DNA of 64,000 nt, from assembly GCF_011455495.1 (NCBI RefSeq), contig NZ_CP015029.1, forward strand, positions 372,001 through 436,000, read 5' to 3'. Both the position numbers and the translations under genes were made by a program. The notes below the pieces were generated by a model. That model was given only the letters and a program-made list of their open reading frames with translations. It was not told where the DNA came from and ran no database searches. This DNA is from Frederiksenia canicola. GTDB lineage: Bacteria > Pseudomonadota > Gammaproteobacteria > Enterobacterales > Pasteurellaceae. Position 1 is the first letter of the stretch. The number at the start of each line of letters is the position of its first letter. Of the stretch, positions 25,290 through 39,900 are shown piece after piece.

Positions 25290-27102
25290 ACTGAAAAAAG
25301 CCCCGAATCTGAAAGAACAGCCTAAAGGGGCAACAGAATGTCAAATTTTTATCGGTTCGCAAGCGTGGGATTTTGCCAAAATGCCACAAGCAGAGCGTTC
25401 ACAGGCAGAGATAGATCTCAATCAGATTTTGCCAACGTGGGAATTTACCCCGCCAATCGTGCTTGATGTAAACGAATTGGCGGAGCTAACCGCCTATCAA
25501 GTCGCACCGCCAACGGTGCAGCATATATCGATTCAGCGTTGCAACAATGCCGAGCCACTATCGCAAAACATTATTACTATTTTATGCGACCAAATAGCGA
25601 GCCAAACGGAAGCCGATACGGTGATAATGTATGACGAAGCAGGGCAACAGCTTGAAAATTTAAGCGGTTACATTCGCCGATTAAGGTTCGACCCTGATTC
25701 ACAACGAATAGCACAGTTGGCGGCTGAAGCCAGTAAAACCCCTGAACAACGCCGAGCCGAATTTGTAAAACTGTTTGAGACAATGGGTGACAATGAAAAG
25801 TTAGCGGCGTTTATGGAATGGCACAATAAGCCAATCTATTACCACGAGCAATTAGAAACCCTTTACCACTACACAGGGAAAAAATGGGAAGCAGTGGAAG
25901 ATGTGGCAATGGGGCGACTTATTCGCAATTTCTTTCTTGAAAATGGCATTACCAAATATAAAGCAAGCCATATTGAAAAGATGTTGAGCCTATTCAAATA
26001 TGAAGCCGAACGAATGGGAAAACGTGATCCGAATTTGCTTGCCTTTTCCAATGGCATTTTACACAAGCAAACTGGGGAATTTATGCCCCACGCCAAAGAG
26101 CATTTTTTAACATCGTTCATCAATATAGATTACTTTTCAAGCCAAACGCCCACCCCAAACTTTGACAAATGGCTAAATTGGGTCAGTGATGGCAAAGCAG
26201 AAAAGCGTGATCGCATTTTGGCGGCGTTGTATATGATATTGACTAACCGCTACGAATGGCAGCTCTTTTTAGAGATAACGGGCGAAGGTGGCACGGGTAA
26301 AAGTATCTTCAACCATTTAGCCAAAATTTTGGCGGGCGGTGAAGATAACACGGCAGCATTCAGCCTGAAAGATTTAGAAAACCCAACAATGCGGTGCGGT
26401 TTAATCGATAAAACACTGTGCTATTCTCCCGACCAAGAAAGCTATATCAGTGACGGCGGCATTCTACGCTCTATCACTGGTGGCGATGCAATTAGCTTTC
26501 GCCCACTGTATAAAGGGGCATTTAAGGATGTAGTAAAAGCCATTTTCCTGATTACCGGCAATAGCCCAATCATATTCAAGGAGCAAAAAGGCGGTACATC
26601 ACGCAGACGGGTGATCTTCCAATTTAACAAGGTAGTAAGCGAGAGCGAAAAAGACTATCACTTAAAAGACAAGTTGGAGCAAGAAGCGGGCGGTATTGTT
26701 CGATTACTGCTTGATGCTTTCCCTGAACCGATGGCAGCTAAAGCCTTGCTAGAAGAACAAAAAACCAGTGAAGAAGCACTCGAAGTCAAGGAAGAAACGG
26801 ATCACATACTGCAGTTTGCGAAGCATTTTGAAGCACGGGAAATTATCAACGGCTTAACCCTTGGCAGTAGCCGAAAACCCCACGCACACCGCACAGCGTT
26901 GCATTCTGCGTATTTGTACTATTGCGAGCGAATGGGCATTATCAACCCACTACAACGCAACCGCTTTAGACAGGCGTTTGAGTATGCTCTAAAAGAGCGT
27001 GGCAGTAGGAACAGGTTGCTGACACGGCTTAAAGACGGCTTAACCTTGACAAATATCTACTACATTAACATCGATCACAGCCTGAAAGATTGGGATAGCT
27101 AA
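25273..27102 (+). CDS. P4-type replicative helicase (D5/DUF5906-like)
   Basis: The protein has 609 residues. The N-terminal about 150 residues are variable. A D5_N-like segment (about 205-300) leads to an SF3 helicase core: Walker A GEGGTGKS (337-344), Walker B-like TLCYSPDQES (381-390) and the sensor IFLITGNSP. A winged-helix-like C-terminus follows. P4 alpha couples primase, helicase and origin binding; here no zinc finger or TOPRIM primase is evident, so the protein may rely on host primase. It should start element replication from the adjacent iteron-like sites. It is the last gene of the alpA operon. Confidence 0.85.
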   Translation: MAQNIKLKKAPNLKEQPKGATECQIFIGSQAWDFAKMPQAERSQAEIDLNQILPTWEFTPPIVLDVNELAELTAYQVAPPTVQHISIQRCNNAEPLSQNIITILCDQIASQTEADTVIMYDEAGQQLENLSGYIRRLRFDPDSQRIAQLAAEASKTPEQRRAEFVKLFETMGDNEKLAAFMEWHNKPIYYHEQLETLYHYTGKKWEAVEDVAMGRLIRNFFLENGITKYKASHIEKMLSLFKYEAERMGKRDPNLLAFSNGILHKQTGEFMPHAKEHFLTSFINIDYFSSQTPTPNFDKWLNWVSDGKAEKRDRILAALYMILTNRYEWQLFLEITGEGGTGKSIFNHLAKILAGGEDNTAAFSLKDLENPTMRCGLIDKTLCYSPDQESYISDGGILRSITGGDAISFRPLYKGAFKDVVKAIFLITGNSPIIFKEQKGGTSRRRVIFQFNKVVSESEKDYHLKDKLEQEAGGIVRLLLDAFPEPMAAKALLEEQKTSEEALEVKEETDHILQFAKHFEAREIINGLTLGSSRKPHAHRTALHSAYLYYCERMGIINPLQRNRFRQAFEYALKERGSRNRLLTRLKDGLTLTNIYYINIDHSLKDWDS

Positions 27103-27108
27103 ACGAAC

Positions 27109-27138
27109 AAGCCTAGCATAACAGCTAGGCTTTATTTT
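27109..27138 (+). terminator. Terminator of the alpA-helicase operon
   Basis: AAGCCTAGC-ATAACA-GCTAGGCTT followed by TATTTTT, 7 bp after the helicase stop. Confidence 0.85.
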
Positions 27139-27155
27139 TGCCTAAATTATCGCCA

Positions 27156-27267
27156 AAAGTGAAAATAAGTGGCAAGTTTCCCCACTTCTCAAAAAATTTT
27201 CACTTTCCAAAAATGCTTTATTATTCAATACCTTAAACATCAAAAAAGTGCGAAGTGTAAAAAGTGA
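27156..27267. repeat. AAAGTGA/TCACTTT iteron-like cluster, right end
   Basis: AAAGTGA at 27156 and 27261 and TCACTTT at 27200, with related AAGTG/CACTT words between. It is the same heptamer as in the left cluster (12229-12315). It sits directly after the helicase gene, a usual place for a P4-type origin. The gap 27139-27443 holds no gene. Confidence 0.45.
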
Positions 27268-27368
27268 GACAATTTCTCAAAAAGTTTTTTTTCGTAGAAT
27301 TTTTTATTTTTGACGGATAAGTTAGAATGCCTTTGATGCGGATCTATTTTTGAAATGATTTTGAATTT

Positions 27369-27389
27369 TAGTAACCGCCATAGTAACCA
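27369..27389. repeat. Two TAGTAACC sites next to attR
   Basis: TAGTAACCG (27369-27377) and TAGTAACCA (27381-27389) are 12 bp apart, the same spacing as the pair at 10802/10814 by attL. They are candidate integrase arm sites. Confidence 0.65.
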
Positions 27390-27443
27390 CTAACAAAACA
27401 TCAAAATTTATTTTATATATAATACAATAAGTTATTCTTTAAA

Positions 27444-27466
27444 TTCGAGTCCAGCTAGTGCACCAT
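27444..27466 (+). other. attR of the element
   Basis: TTCGAGTCCAGCTAGT then GCACCAT repeats the tRNA-Val 3' end of attL with one C deleted between the two parts. It is followed by the chromosomal terminator of the original tRNA gene. Confidence 0.85.
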
Positions 27467-27471
27467 ATTCC

Positions 27472-27505
27472 AATCCCTTGTCTTACGGCAAGGGATTTTC
27501 TTTTT
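27472..27505 (+). terminator. Original tRNA-Val terminator, now beyond attR
   Basis: AATCCCTTG-TCTTACGG-CAAGGGATT followed by TTCTTTTT. Confidence 0.8.
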
Positions 27506-27602
27506 AGAAAATAGCAAAAAATGCACTGAATCTAACCGCTTTCAGTTTAGATTTTGACAAAATTAGCGTAATATCTCACCAAAAGATGAATGGAGGGATT
27601 TT

Positions 27603-28550
27603 ATGAAACATGCTCAGCTTACTATTTCAATATTATCGCTTTGCTTTCCCGTTGCATTATTCGCAAATGAAACTATGCTAGATAAACAACATAGCAAAGT
27701 GAGAGAGACGTTACATAGCTGGTCAAATGTACTCGATGATTGGGTTGGCACTCCAGACCCAGATAAACCTGCCTCAGCGAATTTGCGTGTTATGTTAGAT
27801 AACCAATGGAATCGTTATGATGGCTATTCAGTTAAACCTCGCATACGAGCTAAATTACGCTTACCCGCCTTGAAAAAGCATTTAAGTATTGTTATGGGGG
27901 ATGAAGATTTAGATAACCAATCCCAAGATCGTGTTCAAACTGCACCAAATTACCGAGAACGATTACCCAAAGATAAATATTACGACAAACACCAAGCTCG
28001 CCAAGACAATAATTCCCTTGCATTGCGTTGGTCGGATGGTATCAAAAACCTTGGCATAGAGACGGATCTTGATTTAGGGATTCGCTCTGGAGCGGATATT
28101 TTCGTACGAGCCAAAGCCAGTAAAAAATGGCAACATACTAACCAATTCTCAACCCGTCTCGAACAAATCTACCGCTATGGTTCAAATAGTAAACACTATG
28201 TACGAACCAACCTCGAAAATAAATATGTCCAAGATGATATCGCTTTCATCAATAACCACACTTATTTTGAGTACACCCACGATGTTGATGAGAATTTACG
28301 TTGGGGAAATAGTTTATATCGCGAGCACAACTTTGTAGGTTACAAACGTTTGAACTACGGTCTGTCAATCGGTGGTGATATTCAACACAAACGCTTTAAG
28401 TTGATCCATTACGGCCCGTTTATCACTTATCGCCAACCCATTTTACGTGAGTGGCTATTTATTCAGCCTGAGCTATCATTCTACAACAACAAAAGGCTCA
28501 ACCGCTCACATCATCTTGGGGCTTTCTTACGTTTAGAGGCGATTTTCTAA
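27603..28550 (+). CDS. Putative outer-membrane protein, 315 aa
   Basis: The family is not recognised. A signal peptide is visible (MKHAQLTISILSLCFPVALFA). The mature part is rich in alternating aromatic and polar residues (SLALRWSDGIKNLGIETDLDLGIRSG, YVRTNLENKYVQDD, NYGLSIGGDIQ, GPFITYRQP) and ends LRLEAIF with a C-terminal Phe. Both are typical of an outer-membrane beta-barrel. RBS GGAGG lies 7 nt before the ATG. It stands alone between the element and mutS. Confidence 0.65.
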   Translation: MKHAQLTISILSLCFPVALFANETMLDKQHSKVRETLHSWSNVLDDWVGTPDPDKPASANLRVMLDNQWNRYDGYSVKPRIRAKLRLPALKKHLSIVMGDEDLDNQSQDRVQTAPNYRERLPKDKYYDKHQARQDNNSLALRWSDGIKNLGIETDLDLGIRSGADIFVRAKASKKWQHTNQFSTRLEQIYRYGSNSKHYVRTNLENKYVQDDIAFINNHTYFEYTHDVDENLRWGNSLYREHNFVGYKRLNYGLSIGGDIQHKRFKLIHYGPFITYRQPILREWLFIQPELSFYNNKRLNRSHHLGAFLRLEAIF

Positions 28551-28554
28551 TTCT

Positions 28555-28611
28555 ACAAGCGGTCAGTTCCCGATGAAAATTTGCAAATTTTCCCGCTAAA
28601 CTGACCGCTTG
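28555..28611. terminator. USS-pair stem-loop after the OMP gene
   Basis: ACAAGCGGTCAG faces CTGACCGCTTG with AAAATTTGCAAATTTT between. It directly follows the OMP stop and probably terminates its transcript. Confidence 0.65.
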
Positions 28612-28675
28612 CTCTTTTGCTCGCTAGCCTTTCCGCCTAAAATACTCGCCATTTTCAACTAATCAAAACAAACCG

Positions 28676-31282
28676 ATGACCAAAGACCTTTCTACGCATA
28701 CGCCAATGATGCAACAATATCTCCAACTCAAAGCCCAAAATCCTGATATTTTGCTGTTCTATCGAATGGGGGATTTTTACGAGCTATTTTATGATGATGC
28801 GAAGAAGGCGGCGGCGTTGTTGGATATTTCACTCACCAAACGTGGGCAATCCGCAGGCGAGCCGATTCCAATGGCGGGCGTGCCTTATCACGCTGTTGAA
28901 GGCTACTTAGCCAAGCTGGTGGCACTGGGTGAGTCGGTGGCGATTTGTGAGCAAGTGGGCGATCCTACCACCAGTAAAGGCCCTGTTGAGCGAAAAGTAG
29001 TGCGAATTGTCACGCCGGGGACGGTAAGCGATGAAGCCTTGTTGCCAGAACGCCAAGATAACTTGGTGGCAGCGATTTATCAGGAAAAAGGTGTGTTTGC
29101 CCTAGCGACCTTGGATATGGCATCGGGTCGATTTTTGATTAGCGAATTACCAAGCAAAGAAGCCCTTTCGGCGGAGCTACAACGTACACAACCTGCTGAA
29201 ATTCTCTACCCTGAAGATTTTAGCGAAGCGGGCATTTTGCAAGGCTACAAAGGTTTACGCCGTCGTGCGGTATGGGAATTTGAGTTAGTCACCGCCATTC
29301 AGTTGCTCAACCGCCAATTTGGTACGCAAAACTTGGCGGGTTTTGGGGTAGATAAAGCATTAGTTGGGCTTTGTGCCGCGGGCTGTTTGCTTCATTATGC
29401 GCAGGAAACCCAACGCACTGCCTTGCCCCACATCAATGCCATTCATTTAGCACAAAATAGTGACACCATTCTGCTTGATGCTGCGACACGTCGAAATTTA
29501 GAGCTTACCACCAATCTTGGCGGTGGCGTAGAAAATACCTTGGCTTCAGTGCTAGATAAATGCGTTACCCCAATGGGTAGCCGCTTGCTTAAACGTTGGA
29601 TTCATCAGCCGATTCGTGATCTCAATAAACTTAACACTCGTCAACAGATTATCCTTGCCTTACAACAGCACGAACGCATTGAACCGCTTCAACCACTTCT
29701 ACAACAAGTGGGCGATATGGAACGCATTTTAGCAAGGGTGGCATTACGAACGGCTCGCCCTCGAGATCTCACTCGTTTGCGTCAAGCCTTGGCGCAACTG
29801 CCTGATATTGTAAAATTATCGCAAAATCTGACCGCTTGTTTAGATCAACCCCTCACACAAATCGCTGATTTTAGCGAACTGCACGAGCTACTGGAAAAAG
29901 CGATTATCGACAACCCTCCGCAGCTTATTCGAGATGGTGGCGTGATTGCCGAAGGCTACAATGCAGAACTGGACGAGTGGCGAAATCTGGCAGAAGGGGC
30001 AACCCAATATCTTGATGATTTAGAGCAAAGAGAACGTGAGCAAACAGGCATTGATACCCTGAAAATCGGCTTCAATGCAGTGCATGGCTACTACATTCAA
30101 ATTAGCCAAGGGCAAGCTCACAAAGCACCGATTCACTACGTTCGCCGCCAAACGTTGAAAAATGCGGAACGCTACATTATTCCAGAGCTAAAAACGTATG
30201 AAGATAAAGTGTTGAAATCTAAAGGAGCATCGCTCGCTTTAGAGAAACAACTTTACGATGAGTTGTTCGATTTACTTTTGCCACGTTTAGGCGAATTACA
30301 ACTTGCCAGCCTTGCACTTGCCGAGCTTGATGTGCTCACCAACTTTGCCGAACGTGCCGAAAGCCTCAATTATGTGATGCCAACCTTCAGCCCGAAACGC
30401 CAAATCAATATCAAAGGTGGTCGTCACCCTGTGGTGGAACAAGTGCTGAAAGATCCTTTTATCGCTAACCCCGTTTATCTCGATCCACAACGCCATCTAC
30501 TGATTGTTACAGGGCCGAATATGGGCGGAAAAAGCACCTATATGCGTCAAATCGCTTTGATTACTTTGATGGCATATATCGGCAGTTTTGTGCCTGCAGA
30601 GAGTGCGGAAATTGGGCCAATCGACCGCATTTTCACCCGTATCGGTGCATCGGACGATCTCGCTTCTGGGCGTTCAACCTTTATGGTAGAAATGACGGAA
30701 ATGGCGAACATTCTGCATCAATCCACCGAGCAGAGCCTTGTGCTCGTTGATGAAATCGGGCGTGGTACATCTACTTATGATGGCTTATCACTGGCGTGGG
30801 CGTGCGCCGAATGGCTGGCGAAAAAAACCCAATCCCTCACCCTCTTTGCCACTCACTATTTTGAATTAACCAGCTTGCCGAACCAGCTCAAAGGCGTAGC
30901 GAATGTACATTTAGATGCCTTGGAGCATAACGACACCATCGCCTTTATGCACAGCGTGCAGGAAGGGGCTGCAAGTAAAAGTTACGGCTTGGCAGTGGCA
31001 GCTCTTGCAGGCGTGCCGAAGCAGGTGATCCAACTGGCAAAACAGAAACTCGCTCAGCTCGAACAGCTTTCACAGCAAACCGCCCAACTGCACGATAATC
31101 CACAGGGCGATTTGCTATTCAACGCCGAACCAACGGATTTGCAAATTTCCGCCCAAAACTCACCGCTTGCACAACCTTCAGCGGTTGAAATGGCGTTAGC
31201 CGACATCAACCCAGACGAACTTACACCAAAACAGGCACTCGATGCCTTATATACATTGAAATCTCTACTTTTAACCGCTTAA
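28676..31282 (+). CDS. mutS: DNA mismatch repair protein MutS
   Basis: This 868-residue protein is near the E. coli length (853). The mismatch-reading motif is [11 protein letters not shown] near residue 25 (Phe-x-Glu). The ATPase has Walker [29 protein letters not shown] (Walker B/signature) and FATHYFELT. The C-terminal tail includes the beta-clamp/tetramer region. It binds mismatches and recruits MutL after replication. It is monocistronic, with a terminator 5 bp after the stop; a USS copy lies in frame near 29820-29838. Confidence 0.98.
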   Translation: MTKDLSTHTPMMQQYLQLKAQNPDILLFYRMGDFYELFYDDAKKAAALLDISLTKRGQSAGEPIPMAGVPYHAVEGYLAKLVALGESVAICEQVGDPTTSKGPVERKVVRIVTPGTVSDEALLPERQDNLVAAIYQEKGVFALATLDMASGRFLISELPSKEALSAELQRTQPAEILYPEDFSEAGILQGYKGLRRRAVWEFELVTAIQLLNRQFGTQNLAGFGVDKALVGLCAAGCLLHYAQETQRTALPHINAIHLAQNSDTILLDAATRRNLELTTNLGGGVENTLASVLDKCVTPMGSRLLKRWIHQPIRDLNKLNTRQQIILALQQHERIEPLQPLLQQVGDMERILARVALRTARPRDLTRLRQALAQLPDIVKLSQNLTACLDQPLTQIADFSELHELLEKAIIDNPPQLIRDGGVIAEGYNAELDEWRNLAEGATQYLDDLEQREREQTGIDTLKIGFNAVHGYYIQISQGQAHKAPIHYVRRQTLKNAERYIIPELKTYEDKVLKSKGASLALEKQLYDELFDLLLPRLGELQLASLALAELDVLTNFAERAESLNYVMPTFSPKRQINIKGGRHPVVEQVLKDPFIANPVYLDPQRHLLIVTGPNMGGKSTYMRQIALITLMAYIGSFVPAESAEIGPIDRIFTRIGASDDLASGRSTFMVEMTEMANILHQSTEQSLVLVDEIGRGTSTYDGLSLAWACAEWLAKKTQSLTLFATHYFELTSLPNQLKGVANVHLDALEHNDTIAFMHSVQEGAASKSYGLAVAALAGVPKQVIQLAKQKLAQLEQLSQQTAQLHDNPQGDLLFNAEPTDLQISAQNSPLAQPSAVEMALADINPDELTPKQALDALYTLKSLLLTA

Positions 31283-31286
31283 AATA

Positions 31287-31324
31287 AAAAGAGTTGCTAT
31301 CCATTATGGGTTAGCAACTCTTTT
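31287..31324. terminator. Terminator between convergent mutS and autotransporter genes
   Basis: AAAAGAGTTGCTA and TAGCAACTCTTTT form a 13-bp stem with A/T tracts on both sides, so it can serve both directions. Confidence 0.9.
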
Positions 31325-31348
31325 ATTATTCATTGACTATCGGATTAA

Positions 31349-32254
31349 TTAGAACTCATAATTAACACCAACATTGTAAGAGGCATTATTATCCCCTGTG
31401 CTCATCGCTACGCCAGCTTTTGCTGCGAAATGGGCATTAAAGCGATAACCCGCTCCCACTGCAACCGCTGATTTAGACTGGTATCCACCAACCGCAGCCG
31501 TTACATTGAACTTACCCACACTATATGGCTGGAAAAGACCAGATAATGCCGCTTGGGTCGCTAACCCTCTTTTTAGTTCTTCATTGAGCTTGTCTAAACG
31601 CTGTGTGTTGCTTTGCACTTGAGCATTTAATTTTGATACAGACGCTTCAAGTTTTGCGGTTCTTGCTTTTAAGCCTTCAATATTGGCTGGTTTAAGTGAG
31701 GCGATTGCCTCTTGGTTTTGCTTAACTCTTAAATCTAGAGCGGTCAATGCTGTTTTATCCGCTTTCTCACTGAGTTTTCCATCAACATAAGATTGATCCG
31801 CTTTTTTAGCTAATTCAGTTTTATCCGCCTTCTCATTGAGTTTTCCATCAACATAAGATTGATCCGCTTTTTTAGCTAATTCCGTCTTATCGGCCTTCTC
31901 ACTGAGTTTGCCATCAACATAGGTTTTGTCCGATTTTTGAGCTAACTCGGTTTTATCTGCTTTACCACCTAAAATAGCATGAACATCTACAAACCTTGTT
32001 TCTATATCCGCTAAATTCGCTTTCTCACGTAGCTTCGCATCGACATAGGTTTTATCTGCTTTTTTACTTTGATTTTCGGCTGCTAGATTTACTGCAGCAA
32101 CAGCTTGATTAGTAGTAAGACCAAGTCGAGTTTCTAAATTTTCTATCTTAGCTTCATTTGTTCCAACCCTTTTGCTTAGATCATTCGCTAAAGATAGATT
32201 TGGAACAATGGAAGCTAATAAGCATGCTGCAACCGTTAACTTTAATGGTTTCAT
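31349..32254 (-). CDS. Short trimeric autotransporter adhesin-like protein (YadA anchor)
   Basis: The protein has 301 residues. The signal peptide ends near LSLANDL. It continues as a coiled-coil stalk with a 22-residue repeat ([20 protein letters not shown]), about 3.5 copies (66-bp DNA repeats at about 31750-31960), then a second coiled coil. The C-terminal about 75 residues ([15 protein letters not shown]...[21 protein letters not shown]...VGVNYEF) are a YadA-type anchor barrel. Three copies should form one outer-membrane pore with an exposed stalk. No YadA-like head domain is visible, so binding to a host target is unproven. RBS AAGGAGA precedes the ATG. Confidence 0.85.
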   Translation of the reverse strand: MKPLKLTVAACLLASIVPNLSLANDLSKRVGTNEAKIENLETRLGLTTNQAVAAVNLAAENQSKKADKTYVDAKLREKANLADIETRFVDVHAILGGKADKTELAQKSDKTYVDGKLSEKADKTELAKKADQSYVDGKLNEKADKTELAKKADQSYVDGKLSEKADKTALTALDLRVKQNQEAIASLKPANIEGLKARTAKLEASVSKLNAQVQSNTQRLDKLNEELKRGLATQAALSGLFQPYSVGKFNVTAAVGGYQSKSAVAVGAGYRFNAHFAAKAGVAMSTGDNNASYNVGVNYEF

Positions 32255-32377
32255 GGTTTGTCTCCTTTAATGATAAAAAATCTTGATATCGCTTTATAAT
32301 TGCCTAATCGACAATATTTATAGGGGTATTATTTTACAATGTCATTTATTAGAAATCCATCAAAAATGAATATCATT

Positions 32378-32419
32378 AAAAAATCCCCCCAAACTCGCTC
32401 AGAATTTGGGGGATTTTTT
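32378..32419 (-). terminator. Terminator of the rpoBC operon
   Basis: AAAAAATCCCCCCAAA pairs with TTTGGGGGATTTTTT (one bulged C) starting 17 bp after the rpoC stop on the - strand, with a long U-tract. Confidence 0.92.
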
Positions 32420-32435
32420 CATAAGATAGAATTAA

Positions 32436-36716
<4,281 letters not shown>

Positions 36717-36786
36717 TTTTTTGCCCCTAGTGATGTAGGTTTTATAAAGTTCGCAACGGCAAACCATTGCGATATAAATTGGGTTG

Positions 36787-36851
36787 CAAGCGGTCAGATT
36801 TGCCAGATGTTTTGCAAATTTGCAACATTTTTGCAGGATCTAACCGCTTGT
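36787..36851. repeat. USS pair in the rpoB-rpoC spacer
   Basis: CAAGCGGTCAGAT...ATCTAACCGCTTGT with a TTTTGCAAATTTGCAA core. Stem potential is high, but since rpoB and rpoC are normally co-transcribed it is unlikely to be a full terminator. Confidence 0.7.
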
Positions 36852-36904
36852 ATCATCCTTAATCTTTGATGGCACTGGTCTGACGCACACCATCCATAAG
36901 GATA

Positions 36905-39900
36905 TTACGCCTCGTCCAACTCCATATCGATCGCTAATGCACGGATCTCTTTGGTAATTACGTTAAAGGATTCTGGCATACCTGGCTCCATATAGTGTGT
37001 GCCATCTACGATGTTTTTATACATCTTCGTACGACCATTCACGTCATCGGATTTCACTGTAAGCATTTCTTGAAGCGTATAGGCTGCACCGTATGCTTCT
37101 AATGCCCAAACCTCCATCTCACCGAAACGCTGACCACCGAACTGTGCTTTACCACCGAGCGGTTGTTGCGTAACAAGACTATAAGAACCGGTTGAACGTG
37201 CGTGCATTTTGTCATCAACTAAGTGGTTCAATTTGAGCATATACATATAACCTACGGTTACAGGGCGCTCGAATTTCTCACCTGTACGGCCATCATAAAG
37301 GGTGATCTGACCACTAGTTGGTAAGCCACCTAATTCTAATAAGCCTTTGATTTCTTTTTCATGTGCACCGTCAAATACTGGGGTAGCAAGTGGTAAACCT
37401 TTGCGTAAATTTTGTGCAAGAGTCATCACTTCTTCGTCGGTGAACTTGCTTAAATCAACCACTTGCGAACCGTGACCGAGATCGTAGGCTTTTTGCATGT
37501 AGTCACGCAATTTCGCCACTGACTGCTGCTGTTTGATCATCGCATTGATTTGATCGCCGATACCACGTGCTGCTAAGCCTAAGTGAGTTTCAAGGATCTG
37601 ACCGATGTTCATACGAGACGGAACGCCCAACGGGTTCAATACGATCTCAACTGGCTGACCGTTTTCATCGTATGGCATATCTTCCACAGGGTTGATTTTC
37701 GAGATAACCCCTTTGTTACCGTGGCGACCCGCCATTTTATCACCTGGTTGAATTTGGCGTTTCACCGCAAGGTACACTTTCACCACTTTCAATACGCCAG
37801 GAGCTAAGTCGTCCCCTTGGATAATCTTATTGCGTTTGATTTCAAGTTTGCGTTCAAACTCTTTACGCAACTCTTCGTGCTGTTCTGCAAGCTGTTCTAA
37901 TTGGTTTTGTTTTACTTCGTCGTCTAAGGTTTGTTCTAACCATTTTTCACGATCAACTTTATCCAACGCTGCTTCAGACACACCGCCTTCCACCAACAAG
38001 TTACGCACTCGAGTGAATAAGCCTGCTTCTAAGATTTCCAACTCTTCGGTTAAGTCTTTTTTCGCTTCACGAAGTTGGATTTCTTCGATGTCTTTCGCAC
38101 GTTTATCTTTTTCTACGCCATCACGAGTGAAGACTTGAACATCGATAACCGTACCTGATGTACCGTTTGGTACACGTAATGAAGAATCTTTAACGTCAGA
38201 CGCTTTTTCACCGAAAATTGCACGGAGAAGTTTCTCTTCTGGGGTTAATTGGGTTTCGCCTTTCGGAGTGACTTTACCCACTAAGATGTCGCCACCTTTT
38301 ACTTCCGCACCGATGTAAACAATACCTGATTCATCTAATTTACTTAATGCTGATTCGCCCACGTTTGGAATATCAGCCGTGATCTCTTCCGCACCCAGTT
38401 TGGTATCACGCGCCACACAAGAAAGTTCTTGAATGTGAATGGTGGTGAAGCGATCTTCTTGTACCACACGCTCAGACACTAACATTGAGTCTTCGAAGTT
38501 ATAACCATTCCAAGGCATGAACGCCACGCGAATGTTTTGACCTAAGGCTAACTCACCTAAGTCTGTTGAAGGACCGTCAGCTAAGATTTCACCACGTTCA
38601 ACTGGCTCGCCTAATTTCACACAAGGAATTTGGTTGATACAGGTGTTTTGGTTTGAACGGGTATATTTGATTAAGTTATAAATATCAATACCTGCTTCAC
38701 CCGCTACCGTTTCGTCTTCGTTGACTTTAACCACGATACGAGAGGCATCAACGTATTGGATCGTACCACCACGTTTTGCGACGACGGCTACACCCGAGTC
38801 GAGTGCCACGGCTTTCTCAATACCAGTACCGACTAATGGTTTATCCGCACGCAATGTTGGCACGGCTTGACGTTGCATGTTCGCACCCATCAACGCACGG
38901 TTCGCATCGTCGTGTTCAAGGAACGGGATTAACGCCGCCGCAACAGAAACCACTTGCTGTGTTGAAACGTCCATATAGTGAATTTCTTCTGGGCGATATA
39001 AACCAGACTCACCATGTTCACCACGACAAGTGACATAGGTATCTGTAAAACGGAAGTTTTCGTCTAAGTTTGAGTTCGCCTGTGCGATCACGAAGTTACC
39101 TTCTTCAATCGCTGATAAGTATTCGATCTCTTCAGTCACTTGACCATTTACCACTTTACGATATGGCGTTTCTAAGAAACCATAGTCGTTAGTACGTGCA
39201 TAAACAGAAAGTGAGTTAATCAAACCGATATTTGGACCTTCAGGCGTTTCGATTGGACATACACGACCATAGTGAGTTGCGTGTACGTCACGCACTTCAA
39301 AGCCCGCACGTTCACGTGTTAAACCACCTGGACCTAACGCAGAAATACGACGTTTGTGAGTAACCTCTGAAAGCGGGTTGTTTTGGTCCATAAATTGCGA
39401 AAGCTGTGAAGAACCAAAGAACTCTTTCACGGCCGCAGAAATTGGTTTTGCATTGATCAGATCTTGTGGAGTAACCCCATCTAAATCGCCTAGTGAGAGA
39501 CGCTCACGCACGGCACGCTCAACACGCACTAAACCGATACGGAATTGGTTTTCAGCCATCTCGCCCACTGAACGAATACGACGGTTACCTAAGTGATCGA
39601 TATCGTCCACTTCGCCACGACCGTTACGGATTTCGATCAATTTCTTCATCACGCCGATGATGTCATCGTTACTTAAAATGCCCGAGCCTTCACCTTCAGG
39701 AATATCAAGTGAACGGTTGAATTTCATACGACCTACCGCTGAAAGATCATAACGGTCGCTTGAGAAGAACATATTGTCAAATAAGCCTTCTGCCGCTTCT
39801 TTTGTTGGTGGTTCACCTGGACGCATCATACGGTAGATTTCCACTAACGCACTTAAACGGTCGTAGGTCGGATCCACACGCAAGGTTTCAGAAATGTATG

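Larger units (their letters stand above)
10656..27466 (+). mobile_element. Capsid-forming PICI-like phage satellite integrated in tRNA-Val
   Basis: The 16.8-kb element is bounded by a 23/24-bp repeat of the tRNA 3' end. It carries integrase, a gpU-like tail terminator, HK97-type capsid, protease, portal, adaptor, connector, HNH nuclease, TerS, TerL, cargo, AlpA, Icd/Ash-like protein and a P4-type helicase. All genes read on the + strand and appear intact. No tail fibre, tape measure, tube, baseplate, holin, endolysin or CI-type repressor was found. This matches the capsid-forming phage-inducible chromosomal islands described in recent literature. A remnant prophage is the main alternative, but the absence of broken genes and the presence of satellite marker genes (alpA, P4-type helicase, Ash) argue against it. 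Confidence 0.85.

Noticed and set aside
10656..27466. Complete temperate prophage
   Set aside because: No tail tube, tape measure, fibre, lysis or repressor gene is present in 16.8 kb, and the other genes are intact.
37583..38138. Antisense frames within rpoB
   Set aside because: Long antisense frames in a highly conserved gene with biased codon use; no RBS, no recognisable protein.
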